Assembly: GCA_019747875.1 (NCBI GenBank)
Contig: JAIEQI010000172.1
Location: 1-36,957, forward strand
Reading direction: 5' to 3'
Origin: Candidatus Obscuribacterales bacterium
Lineage (GTDB): Bacteria > Cyanobacteriota > Vampirovibrionia > Obscuribacterales > Obscuribacteraceae
DNA: 36,957 nucleotides
The translations under genes were made by a program, and so were the position numbers. This document shows positions 9,654-18,040 of this stretch, in pieces (within the stretch, counting starts at the first letter, position 1; the number at the start of each line of letters is the position of its first letter). The notes beneath the pieces are model-generated. The model was not told where the DNA came from. It saw nothing but the letters and a program-made list of their open reading frames with translations, and did not search any database.

Positions 9654-12600
9654 ATGTCTTTTAGTTCAGCGGTCGTAATTGGACTTGCCAGTCAACTTGC
9701 CGGTGTTGGTAATAGTGAGCAGTTTTGTGAGCGCGTTTTCTCGCCATTGGGGGCACCGTCCGATCAGCAATCTCCTTCATCCTCGCTTGAGCCGTTGCAA
9801 GTTCTAGTAGAGGCTGTAAATGATTCTTCAATCCCACTTCAAGCCAACTTGCGTATCGCACTGTTTGTGCACAATGCAACGGACGAAAGCGGATGGACCG
9901 ACTCCCTCCAAACTGTTGAAACTCTTTCGCAAATTGCTTTGGATTTCGAACCTGTTTTTGCGGAGTCTTCCGTTCAACTTTTAGCACAGGCGCTTGAGTC
10001 GCTGGAAGCTGCTGCAGTAGACGTTGCGCTTGTGTTGTCCTCTGATTCGAATAATACTGTAGCCTTGGTCATTTGTTCTGAGTCGCTGGCAGCCGAAGAT
10101 GGTTATCGCATCTACAGCTCCTTGGAGATCGAAGGTTCATACCCCGAACAAGCAAGCGCAAAGATAAATCTCGACGATTATGGACTGGTTGTTTCTGCAA
10201 CATCGCAGATGGCTAATTTGCGTGCGTTAGGACCAAGTCGTGCCCCTTCCGGTAGCTACTTCGCTGATTTGATATCACAAGCGAGTCAACTCTTCCAATC
10301 TGAGAGTTGGTCTCGTGACTTGCTGGAACTTGTGGCGCTGAAGTCTGCCTGTCTTAGTACCTATTTGCGGTTGCTACCTCGAACGAATATCGCACAAAAC
10401 CAGGACATTAGTCCCCAACTACCCAGCCTGCCACCAGGCGTGCTCGCATTTACACAAGCCAGGCCCTGGATCCATCCAGTCTTACCAGAAGAGATTAAGG
10501 AAAGTCCTCGACGCGCCTTAGTTCTCGGAGCTGATTGTATATTCTCTGTGCGCGAGGTGCGATCGGACCTACTCGAAAATCAACAGAGACCTGCTCTTCC
10601 ACAGTCCTCTGAATTGTTTCTGCTGGAAGCTTCAACGCCAGCCGAGATATTGCTGAGACTTCAAAATTGGAATCTTCAGTCGGGGCTAAGTCTATCCGAG
10701 CTGGCTTTTAATGAGTTTCTGATTCAATTCAAAAGCCAACATGGCAACGCAGTTCCTGCTGGCAATGTATGTTATAGATTGGCATTAGTTGCTGCATCTG
10801 TCGATGACTTGGCGCGCATTGTTTCTGAGGCTTTCGGGCAAATCAAAGCATATCCGGAACAATCAGTGGATATCGGCCGGCGAGGCAGCGGATACTGCTA
10901 TTCGCGTATTGTAAAAAGTAGCGCTGGGCACTCGCCGCACAAGGTGTCGTTTCTGTTTCCAGGTTTGGGCGCGTCATACCCGAACATGCTGGCGGATCTG
11001 TGTTTCTATTTTCCTGAGGTCCGCAGCGTATTTGACTTTGTCGAGCGCCTTGCCGTTCGCGCGAACGATAAAGTGTTACCGAGCCGTGCTATTTTCCCGC
11101 TAACAAGTGGTGGTCCGCAAGCTATCAGCCAGGCTTTGCTAGCTACTATCGATTCTGCTGTGGTGACTCTTTTGCTTGCTCAGTGGGCACTATTCCACAT
11201 CCTGCAGAAATTGGGAATAAAGGCGGATGCATTTTTGGGATGCAGTACCGGCGAGTTTGCAGTTCTTGCGATGAACTCGTGCTTCGACATTTTCAAGTCG
11301 GCCGGTGTGTTCTATCGCCTCAGCACGCAGGTATCACGCTCGGTATCAAAAGACGAGTTGACAAAGCTGCGCACCATTCGGGTTTCTGCGCCTTACGATG
11401 CCAGAATTGAAGCAATCGTGAAGGCTTTGCCCTCACGCGTATACTTGGGCGCGGAAATGAGTAACTCGTGTTCATTAATATCCGGCGAACGCTCCGTCAT
11501 GGATCAGCTTTGTACCGAGTTGAAGAAAAACGAGATCGATTATTTGATTTTGCCAATTGCTATTCCCTATCACACACCGCTAGTCGCAGGAAAGATTGAT
11601 CGCGAAGACGATGAATTGCTTCGACTTTCCGTACAAACCCCAGACCGTGAATCGTGGTCCGCTTCATTGGGCGATACCTATCCGAACGATCCCGACGCAA
11701 TACGCAATCTGACAATGAATCTTTTCGAGCAGCCCATACAATTTCGATCGACGATTGAAAAAATGTACGATGCCGGAACCCGGATCTTTTTGGAAGTGGC
11801 TCCGAAAGGGGGGCTTATACCTTATGTGTCGGAGATTCTTGCTGGTAAACCACACCGCGCGCTTGCTTGCAATCTAGCCGAGCGCAGCGGCATCGATCAA
11901 CTACATATTGTCCTAGCAACTTTGTACTGTGACGGAATGGAACTCGATCTGGACGTTCTCTTCGAGCGAAGGAGTCTCGCGCGGAAAACGAAGAGGAGCT
12001 CCCTTCTGGTTGATGATGCCGTTTTAAATGATGATGAATTCGTTTTGAATAGTGATGATTCCGTCCGGTATAACGGAACCGTAGGGGCGACGCCATGCGT
12101 CGCCCGGGAAACAAGATCTGAGTTCAATCCTGAGGAACTCTCAACACAGGACAGCGCCTCTGAAGTCTTACTTGCTTATTTTCGGAACCTGAATGAACTG
12201 CACGCGAACGTAGCCTTAACACAAAGCCGCCTTATGCAAGCATATCTCGCCGTTGAAGAGGAACCTGATTCATCCGGCATGGCATCGCCCCCACAAACTG
12301 ATCTTACGGAATCGCTTTCAGCGCTGAATGGCGAAGCCCTGGGACCGCCGGCGTCTCGAACCACGCTTACGCGTGAAGGGGATTCGGTGTTTGTCAAAAA
12401 GCCGTTCCTGACCAATGCTAGTTTCTCTGGCTCTGACAAATCAGCTCATGCCCTTATTCCGCTGAGCACCACAATTTATCCGTTCATCTTGGACCATGCA
12501 ATTGGTGGCAACCTGAGTTCTCAGAACTTATCGTCGCGCGTTTACTTGCTTCCACTTATGGTAGCAATCGAAATTATGGCTGAAGTTGCGGGGCTTTTGT

Positions 12601-14060
12601 TTGACGGCTTGCGGCCTGTCAAACTGATGGATATCAGAGCACTAAAGAGGATTCGGGTGGCAGCGACGCCTACAATCGTGCGTGTTGAGGCTGAGCAGCT
12701 TTCGCCGCAGACAGCGTCGGTCACCATATACGATGCGGAGCGTGAGAACGTTTTAGCATCGTGCAATATTTCATTTGCGCAAAACTATCCAAATCCCCCC
12801 TCACCTTCAATATTCGCCAAAAACGATTTGCAGCCTTCCAGGTACACGCCGGAGCGTCTATACGGTGAAGGGAGTATGTTTCATGGTCCGCTGATGCAGG
12901 CTGTGCAGAGCATTGACTCTGTTTCTCAGAAAACAATTGAAGGAAAGCTTCTTGCGTCATGCTACAACGAATGGTTTTCGGATCGCCAGAATGCAAATCG
13001 CGGTTTCATGATTGATCCTCTTATCGTGGACAATCTCAGTCAGTTTGTTCTCTATCAGATGTATGAGCATGATCTCCCGGCAAGTGCTTTACTCCCTTTC
13101 CACATAGCATCCATCGATGTTTATGATGATCTAGATCGTTGGCGCTATCAAGCACTTGCTGCTTCTGTCCATCTTCGCGCAATGAGCACGCGCGGAACTT
13201 TGGCTGTGATGCAGCTGACCTCTCCTGATGGTAACTTGCTCATTCATGTGGAAGAAATTAGCAGCCGCGCCATTATGTTGAACGACAACGTGCGTAGGTT
13301 GGTCTTCGACCCCGCGAGTGTTTTTTCTACAGAGTGGAATTGTTTTGATAATAACCAGAACTCTGTTATAACAGCTATTAGATCCATTGATTTTCCTGAT
13401 GATGAAACTGTGATTGATTGGTTAACTGATTATGTTCTTACCGCCGATGAGCAAATCTTTTGGCAGCGTCTGGGGAAAAACGAAAAACGCAGAAAACAAT
13501 GGCTCATGGGGCGCATCGCAGCCAAAGATGCCGTTCGCAGCTATTACCGGCGAAAGCACAATCGAGAATACAGAATGCTCGATTTACAGTTGGAATCCAA
13601 CGAGGTCGGCTCAGTTGCCATCAGCGTTGTAGGCGATCCCTCTGCCGGGCAACCGCGAATCTCTATCTCGCACTGTGAAACACTTGTCTGCGCAATCGCC
13701 GAGGAGAGCATTGCCGGCATTGATGTAGAAGAATTGAAATCTCGAGATGAAGGCTTTGAAAAGCTTGCATTCACTGCCAATGAAAAGAACTTTCTGGATC
13801 GATTGTCGGACCGCCGCGACTACATTTGTTGGAGCACGGCATTCTGGACCGCCAAAGAAGCTAGTGCAAAAGCACATTCAACTGGGTTTATGGGAAATCC
13901 AAAATCATTTGAAGCGATATCCATGAACAAGGATGAGGGTTTGGTTACTGTTCGCTCTCCAAAAATTGGCGCCGCCGCAAGAGAGTACAATTGCAGCATC
14001 AAATTCGATTTCGATCAGAATGTAGCTATAGCAAGAGTAAACGGGTATAAAGACTGCTGA
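9654..14060 (+). CDS. Lipid synthase partner protein: vestigial KS - AT - DH-like - phosphopantetheinyl transferase
   Basis: Second subunit (1468 aa), starting one base after the stop of the first. Residues 1-310 look like a decayed ketosynthase: VVIGLASQLAG at the start, GYRIYSSLEIEGS aligning with GDRIYALIKGIGGS of subunit 1, and ARPWIHP aligning with SRPWIHD, but the cysteine and HGTG motifs are missing. An acyltransferase follows (425-760) with GCSTGE (S531; the usual His before Ser is Cys) and a retained PYHTPL histidine. A helix at 836-867 resembles the one in subunit 1. A hotdog dehydratase-like domain (925-1225) has H948 and a DPLIVDNLSQ motif. The C-terminus (1240-1468) is an Sfp-type phosphopantetheinyl transferase with GIDVE (D1357), FTANE and FWTAKEA, expected to load the ACP of subunit 1. 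A REP-like hairpin is translated within the linker. Domain calls are strong; activity of AT and DH is uncertain. Confidence 0.88.
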   Translation: MSFSSAVVIGLASQLAGVGNSEQFCERVFSPLGAPSDQQSPSSSLEPLQVLVEAVNDSSIPLQANLRIALFVHNATDESGWTDSLQTVETLSQIALDFEPVFAESSVQLLAQALESLEAAAVDVALVLSSDSNNTVALVICSESLAAEDGYRIYSSLEIEGSYPEQASAKINLDDYGLVVSATSQMANLRALGPSRAPSGSYFADLISQASQLFQSESWSRDLLELVALKSACLSTYLRLLPRTNIAQNQDISPQLPSLPPGVLAFTQARPWIHPVLPEEIKESPRRALVLGADCIFSVREVRSDLLENQQRPALPQSSELFLLEASTPAEILLRLQNWNLQSGLSLSELAFNEFLIQFKSQHGNAVPAGNVCYRLALVAASVDDLARIVSEAFGQIKAYPEQSVDIGRRGSGYCYSRIVKSSAGHSPHKVSFLFPGLGASYPNMLADLCFYFPEVRSVFDFVERLAVRANDKVLPSRAIFPLTSGGPQAISQALLATIDSAVVTLLLAQWALFHILQKLGIKADAFLGCSTGEFAVLAMNSCFDIFKSAGVFYRLSTQVSRSVSKDELTKLRTIRVSAPYDARIEAIVKALPSRVYLGAEMSNSCSLISGERSVMDQLCTELKKNEIDYLILPIAIPYHTPLVAGKIDREDDELLRLSVQTPDRESWSASLGDTYPNDPDAIRNLTMNLFEQPIQFRSTIEKMYDAGTRIFLEVAPKGGLIPYVSEILAGKPHRALACNLAERSGIDQLHIVLATLYCDGMELDLDVLFERRSLARKTKRSSLLVDDAVLNDDEFVLNSDDSVRYNGTVGATPCVARETRSEFNPEELSTQDSASEVLLAYFRNLNELHANVALTQSRLMQAYLAVEEEPDSSGMASPPQTDLTESLSALNGEALGPPASRTTLTREGDSVFVKKPFLTNASFSGSDKSAHALIPLSTTIYPFILDHAIGGNLSSQNLSSRVYLLPLMVAIEIMAEVAGLLFDGLRPVKLMDIRALKRIRVAATPTIVRVEAEQLSPQTASVTIYDAERENVLASCNISFAQNYPNPPSPSIFAKNDLQPSRYTPERLYGEGSMFHGPLMQAVQSIDSVSQKTIEGKLLASCYNEWFSDRQNANRGFMIDPLIVDNLSQFVLYQMYEHDLPASALLPFHIASIDVYDDLDRWRYQALAASVHLRAMSTRGTLAVMQLTSPDGNLLIHVEEISSRAIMLNDNVRRLVFDPASVFSTEWNCFDNNQNSVITAIRSIDFPDDETVIDWLTDYVLTADEQIFWQRLGKNEKRRKQWLMGRIAAKDAVRSYYRRKHNREYRMLDLQLESNEVGSVAISVVGDPSAGQPRISISHCETLVCAIAEESIAGIDVEELKSRDEGFEKLAFTANEKNFLDRLSDRRDYICWSTAFWTAKEASAKAHSTGFMGNPKSFEAISMNKDEGLVTVRSPKIGAAAREYNCSIKFDFDQNVAIARVNGYKDC
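12085..12105 (+). repeat. REP-like hairpin element translated in the linker of subunit 2 (family B)
   Basis: Arms GGGCGACGC (12085-12093) and GCGTCGCCC (12097-12105) pair perfectly over 9 bp around a CAT loop. It is read in frame as part of VGATPCVARE, between AT and the helix/DH part of subunit 2. From memory, similar GGGGCGACGC-type hairpins are dispersed in many bacterial genomes. No second copy is seen in this window. Confidence 0.65.
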
Positions 14061-14072
14061 GTTCAGCAGTTT
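14053..14072 (+). terminator. Weak hairpin overlapping the stop of the synthase operon
   Basis: ACTGCTG (14053-14059) and CAGCAGT (14064-14070) pair around AGTT, and only a short T-run follows. The hairpin overlaps the TGA stop of subunit 2. It may attenuate read-through into the protease gene, but without a real U-tract it is a poor intrinsic terminator. Confidence 0.3.
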
Positions 14073-14107
14073 GAAGATCAGCAGAAAGTAGTTAATCGCT
14101 CGTCTCC

Positions 14108-15322
14108 ATGTTTTCAACCAAGTACCCAGCGCTGTTAGCTCTTATCGTATGTTTTTGCGTCGCTGCAAATGCCGGTTCATCATTTGCGTATAACCGGGGC
14201 GAGGCAGAGTACACCGTCCAGGGAAAAAAGGTCGAAAAGAATGTCTATAAGGCTGCTCTTCTAATAAATGAATCCATCCCGCTGATTAAGGCTAGCGCTT
14301 ATGATCGCGCTGTTGGTAAGTTGAAACACGCGGTATTAATCGCCCCAGAGTTCTCACAATCCTACATCTATTTGGGCATCTGTTATGCGCGCCAGAATCG
14401 CATGGCTGACGCCGTTGTTCAACTGCAGAAAGCGATCAAGTGCAAGGATGCACCGGCACACGCGTATGAGACGCTGGCAACGCTCTATCAAACAAATGGG
14501 AATTTGGACGGTGCTCTTGATACTCTCAAAAGTCTGCAGCAAAAATTCGGTCCACAGGACGACGAGCGGACAAGCAAGATCGTTGCAATGTTGCAGGATG
14601 AGAAGGTGCGGCGACAGTATGCTTCCGGTGCATACAAAAGTGCAAAGAAACAAGACGATTACTTGCAAGATGCTTTAAACAGCGGTTTTCATAAGTGGTC
14701 CGCTTTCCGCATGCCTTTGAAAGTTTATATCGAGCCAGGCGACGACGTCGAAGGCCACACTCCTCACTACGATGATATCTTGCGTCAATCCTTTTATGAT
14801 TGGGCAAAAGCACTTGATCGCAAAGTCAGTTTCCGGTTTGTTGATCAACCTGAGAAGGCTGACATTAAGTGCCATTGGACCAATGATCCCTCCGAGCTTG
14901 GAGCTGGTATAGAAGATGGCGAGACCAAGATTCGCTTCATCGGAGAGACCCTAGTTGATGCGACGATAGCTTTGCGAGCAAAAGAAGCTGAAGGCCGCTT
15001 TCCGTTTTCGGAGAACTTAGTTCTCACCACTTGCCGGCATGAAGCTGGACATGCGCTTGGATTGTCAGGACACAGTCCGGATCCTAAGGATGTCATGTTC
15101 TATTCCATACCTATTGCGGATGTGGAGCGCAAGATTAGCCCGCGCGATAGGAACACCATGCTGAAGATATATACAAAACAGCAGTCGCCTCAATATGTAG
15201 TGATCGACTTTCTCGTAAATCCGGTTAATAGCGCCTTTGTTGGGTTAGCGATATTCTTTCTTGTGTTATTCGGTATCATTGTGCCTAGATTGTCAGAACG
15301 CAAAAAGAAGAAACGTTCTTAG
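14108..15322 (+). CDS. Exported TPR protein with matrixin-like zinc metalloprotease domain and C-terminal membrane anchor
   Basis: Predicted secreted or periplasmic metalloprotease of 404 aa. A signal peptide covers about residues 1-28. TPR-like helices (about 40-165) carry pattern residues such as SYIYLGICYARQNRMADAV. The catalytic part (190-350) has the metzincin/matrixin zinc motif HEAGHALGLSGH (H311, E312, H315, H321), followed by DVMFYSIP as the likely Met-turn. A hydrophobic helix (about 372-394) and a basic tail suggest a membrane anchor with the protease outside. It begins 47 nt after the synthase subunit 2 stop on the same strand, so partial cotranscription is possible. No strong ribosome site is seen. 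The substrate is unknown. The domain call is firm from the zinc motif; the link to the lipid synthase is only proximity. Confidence 0.85.
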   Translation: MFSTKYPALLALIVCFCVAANAGSSFAYNRGEAEYTVQGKKVEKNVYKAALLINESIPLIKASAYDRAVGKLKHAVLIAPEFSQSYIYLGICYARQNRMADAVVQLQKAIKCKDAPAHAYETLATLYQTNGNLDGALDTLKSLQQKFGPQDDERTSKIVAMLQDEKVRRQYASGAYKSAKKQDDYLQDALNSGFHKWSAFRMPLKVYIEPGDDVEGHTPHYDDILRQSFYDWAKALDRKVSFRFVDQPEKADIKCHWTNDPSELGAGIEDGETKIRFIGETLVDATIALRAKEAEGRFPFSENLVLTTCRHEAGHALGLSGHSPDPKDVMFYSIPIADVERKISPRDRNTMLKIYTKQQSPQYVVIDFLVNPVNSAFVGLAIFFLVLFGIIVPRLSERKKKKRS

Positions 15323-15377
15323 GATTTAATTTTCGCGTTACTCAGATAAAATAAGCATTGGTTTAATCCTTTAATTG

Positions 15378-15396
15378 AAACCTTTTCAAGGTTTTT
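15378..15396 (+). terminator. Possible weak intrinsic terminator after the metalloprotease gene
   Basis: AAACCTT (15378-15384) and AAGGTTT (15388-15394) form a 7-bp hairpin with a TTC loop, followed by two more Ts and then CCC. It lies in the 108-nt gap between the protease and glycosyltransferase genes. The low-GC stem makes it a weak candidate. Confidence 0.35.
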
Positions 15397-15430
15397 CCCA
15401 TCCACAGCAGTGTAATTCGACTAAAAGCGA

Positions 15431-16648
15431 TTGAACGATATGACACCTGAACGCAACAACTATTCGGCATCGGACGTTTTAACGCCCTTTGGAGGCAAAG
15501 AGCCCATTAAGCTGGCACTTTTCAGCTCAGGGCTCGGGACAATTCAAAGAGGTTTTGAAATTTCGACCGGACGTTTTTACAACGCACTGGCGGGACAGGA
15601 AGGATTGGACGTTCGGCTGTTTTGCGGCTCTGATTTCCCGGGCGCTAAAGCCGTGTGGAACATCGGCCGCCAATTTTGGCTGTCTAGCCTACTGAAGCCT
15701 TTTGCTCCGATTGATCGTGAAAAACTCTGGAAGCTAGCCTACGTTTTGGAGCAAACAACTTTCTCTTTTGGGCTTTTGTCCGAGTCTCAAAGTACTTGGC
15801 AGCCGGATGTCGTGTGGACAAAGGAAGTTCCACTTGCTCATGTGTTGTATGAGTTTCGACGCCTCTTCAATGCGAAGTACAAGGTGATTTTCGCTAATGG
15901 TGGCGGCTTCAAGCCTAAAACCTACCAGCATTTTGATTTCATTCAGCACCTCCATCCGGAAGCCTATGAAGAGGCTTTGCGCTATGGTATTCCGGCTGAG
16001 AAGATGAATGTGCTTCCCAACGTAGTGCCATATATGCCACCACTGTTGGATAAGGCGTCCTTGCGTCGCAAATATAATTTCGCTGAAGATGACTATGTAA
16101 TCATCAGTGTGGCCGCTTGGAATAAGCATCACAAGCGTATGGATTATTTATTGGATGAATTCAGAAAGCTCGAGGATCCGCGCTACAAATTGATTGTTTG
16201 CGGACAGCCAGAGCCGGAAGGTGAAAGTCTGCGAGAGGAATATGGGGAGTTGCTGGGCGACCGCGTCAGGTGGATGACTGTTTCTGACCTGGAAGTCAGA
16301 GAATTGTTGGTTATGTCAGATCTCTTTGCTCTTTGCAGCCTCTACGAAGGTTTGGGCGCCGCTCTCATTGAAGCTGCCCTGGCTGGATTGCCGGTACTCT
16401 GCCATCCCCATGGTGGCGGCAAGTATATTTTGCAAGACGAGCGCTGGCTGATAGACATGAGTATTCCTGGAAATTTGAGCATGAAGATCCGGGAGCTGGT
16501 CGCCAATCCTCCAACGGCAGAATCGCTGGCTCGCCTGAAAGCAAGCGTCCAACAGCGCTTTAACGAAGAAGAGTTATCGCACCGATTCACTGCAATGGTT
16601 GAGCAAGTTCTTTATGAACAGCCATTGATCAAGTCAAGAGCCAGCTAG
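15431..16648 (+). CDS. Glycosyltransferase, family 4-like (GT-B fold)
   Basis: Cytoplasmic sugar transferase of 405 aa, or 402 aa if translation begins at ATG 15440 instead of TTG 15431; neither start has a convincing ribosome site. The N-terminal half starts KLALFSSGLGTIQRGFE, a donor/acceptor Rossmann half. The C-terminal half begins around DDYVIISVAAWNKHHKRMD and contains SLYEGLGAALIEAALAGLP, the EGxG...EA signature of GT4-type retaining enzymes, followed by HPHGG. Sugar donor and acceptor cannot be read from sequence. It is the only glycosyltransferase near the lipid synthase, which invites comparison with glycolipid pathways in which a PKS product is glycosylated, but a protease gene and a possible terminator intervene. 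Confidence 0.85.
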   Translation: MNDMTPERNNYSASDVLTPFGGKEPIKLALFSSGLGTIQRGFEISTGRFYNALAGQEGLDVRLFCGSDFPGAKAVWNIGRQFWLSSLLKPFAPIDREKLWKLAYVLEQTTFSFGLLSESQSTWQPDVVWTKEVPLAHVLYEFRRLFNAKYKVIFANGGGFKPKTYQHFDFIQHLHPEAYEEALRYGIPAEKMNVLPNVVPYMPPLLDKASLRRKYNFAEDDYVIISVAAWNKHHKRMDYLLDEFRKLEDPRYKLIVCGQPEPEGESLREEYGELLGDRVRWMTVSDLEVRELLVMSDLFALCSLYEGLGAALIEAALAGLPVLCHPHGGGKYILQDERWLIDMSIPGNLSMKIRELVANPPTAESLARLKASVQQRFNEEELSHRFTAMVEQVLYEQPLIKSRAS

Positions 16649-16651
16649 GCT

Positions 16652-16672
16652 AGTAAACTGTATCGGTTTACT
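16652..16672 (+). other. Intergenic hairpin between the glycosyltransferase and Gly-rich protein genes
   Basis: AGTAAAC (16652-16658) and GTTTACT (16666-16672) are a perfect 7-bp inverted repeat around TGTATCG. It starts 4 nt after the glycosyltransferase stop and ends 15 nt before the next ATG. No T-run follows, so an mRNA processing or attenuation site, or a protein-binding operator, is more likely than a terminator. Confidence 0.4.
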
Positions 16673-16687
16673 TCTAGGATTTGATCG

Positions 16688-17827
16688 ATGAGTAGTCAGA
16701 AGCTGCGCCGCTCGGGTTCTCTCTTTTTGCTTTCAATAGCGCTTGTCTGCAATGGTCAGATGTCAGCGGTCAATGCTCAGAGTCGAGTTCCTTACGATGA
16801 CTCGCAGCAAAACACGACCATGACCATGTACCAGGTCCTTACCGGTGAAAATGGTCAGCAATACTTTTTGACCAATAGCAAGCAAGCTGTGATGCTTCCG
16901 GGGGCAGGCGTGAATGGTCCGTCTGTCGCTATCTATGCAAGTCCCGATGGAGCTCAATGGTACGTCGATCGCACTGGGACTCAGCAGTCCTTGCAGACTG
17001 GAGCGAGCTTTGCCAGCAGTGGATCAAGCATGGCGGATGGTCCCTATGGTGCCTCAGATTGGCAATCTGGTGGTAACTATTACCAGCAACAACAATACTC
17101 GGCACCACCTGTAGCACCATCTGTCCAGAATAACTACTATCAGAGTTCCAGCTCCAGTAATAATAGTGGTAGCGGAGGCGGGGTCGGTGCTGCATTGGGA
17201 GCTGCGGTCGGTGCTGGATTAGGTGCCGCAGCTGGAGCCGCAATGTCCACAATCCCATGGGGAACTCCTGTTTACTGGGGAGGTGGTGCCCCGTGGTACG
17301 CCGGTGCCGGTGGTGCTCCGGTCTACGTTAATCGTAATAACTTTAGTTCTTTCAACGAGTGGAATCGGCAAAATGATTACTGGAACCACAACGTAAACAA
17401 TCATTGGAGTAATCACAACTTCAATAACAATAACTGGGACCATCATTGGGGTCACGATAATTGGCCAGGTAAGGATCACGGATTCCCTCCTCCTCATGAT
17501 CGCGTGCCGGGACGCCTCTATTCACCGAATGGTGCTGGCGGAGATCGAGGCGCTTTCGGTGGTCGTGGAGATCGTGGTGGCTTTGGCGGCGGCGGAGATC
17601 GCGGTGGCTTTGGCGGCGGTGGAGATCGTGGCGGCTTCGGCGGTGGCGGACGGCGCGGCGGTCTTGGCGGCGGCGGAGATCATCGCGGAGGTGGTGGAGA
17701 TCATCGCGGAGGTGGTGGAGATCATCGCGGAGGCGGTGGTGGAGATCACCGCGGAGGTGGTGGTGGACATCACGGCGGTGGCGGTGGTGGTGGTCATCAC
17801 GGCGGTGGCGGTCACGGTCGTCGCTAG
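16688..17827 (+). CDS. Secreted glycine/histidine-rich low-complexity protein
   Basis: Exported protein of 379 aa with no recognised enzymatic domain. An N-terminal signal peptide ends near VNAQS (about 30). Residues 35-105 form a small compositionally normal region (MYQVLTGENGQQYFLT onward). Next are a Q/S/N-rich segment and a glycine-zipper-like stretch GVGAALGAAVGAGLG (about 160-180), then an Asn/His/Trp-rich segment (WNHNVNNHWSNHN type). The last about 100 residues are repeats, first GGDRGGFGG units, then GGGGDHRG and finally GGGHHGG units. The DNA of the tail is an imperfect 21-30 bp repeat, consistent with slippage. His/Asp clustering suggests metal binding or a surface/matrix role, but this is inference. 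AGGA at about 16676 serves as ribosome site for ATG 16688. Confidence 0.75.
   Translation: MSSQKLRRSGSLFLLSIALVCNGQMSAVNAQSRVPYDDSQQNTTMTMYQVLTGENGQQYFLTNSKQAVMLPGAGVNGPSVAIYASPDGAQWYVDRTGTQQSLQTGASFASSGSSMADGPYGASDWQSGGNYYQQQQYSAPPVAPSVQNNYYQSSSSSNNSGSGGGVGAALGAAVGAGLGAAAGAAMSTIPWGTPVYWGGGAPWYAGAGGAPVYVNRNNFSSFNEWNRQNDYWNHNVNNHWSNHNFNNNNWDHHWGHDNWPGKDHGFPPPHDRVPGRLYSPNGAGGDRGAFGGRGDRGGFGGGGDRGGFGGGGDRGGFGGGGRRGGLGGGGDHRGGGGDHRGGGGDHRGGGGGDHRGGGGGHHGGGGGGGHHGGGGHGRR
17560..17820 (+). repeat. Imperfect short tandem repeats encoding the Gly/His-rich tail
   Basis: From about 17560 to 17660 units of about 30 bp (GGAGATCG..GGTGGCTTTGG type) recur; from about 17680 to 17760 units of about 21 bp (GGAGATCATCGCGGAGGTGG type) recur; then shorter CAC/GGC units follow. 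All are multiples of three and stay in frame. Confidence 0.7.
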
Positions 17828-18040
17828 ATTCAGCACAAGGTGATCGTTTGGGCGCTCTGTACAACCTGGTCCGCATTTTTCTTTGGAACTCTTAGAGCCG
17901 ATGCCTAGCTCGTGTGTATTCGAGTACAGTGTGTTTGTGATGCCGATAGACAGGTCGTTCTTCTACGGCTATCGGTTAGTATTACGCTGAACTGGGAAAA
18001 AGGCGCCTGAAGGCACACATCACATTCGCTGCGTGGTTTG

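Noticed and set aside
17496..17876. Long Ala/Val-rich, Thr-rich and Arg/His-rich open frames over the Gly-rich tail
   Set aside because: They are by-products of GC-rich repeats in the Gly/His-rich gene; the true frame has a signal peptide and ribosome site.
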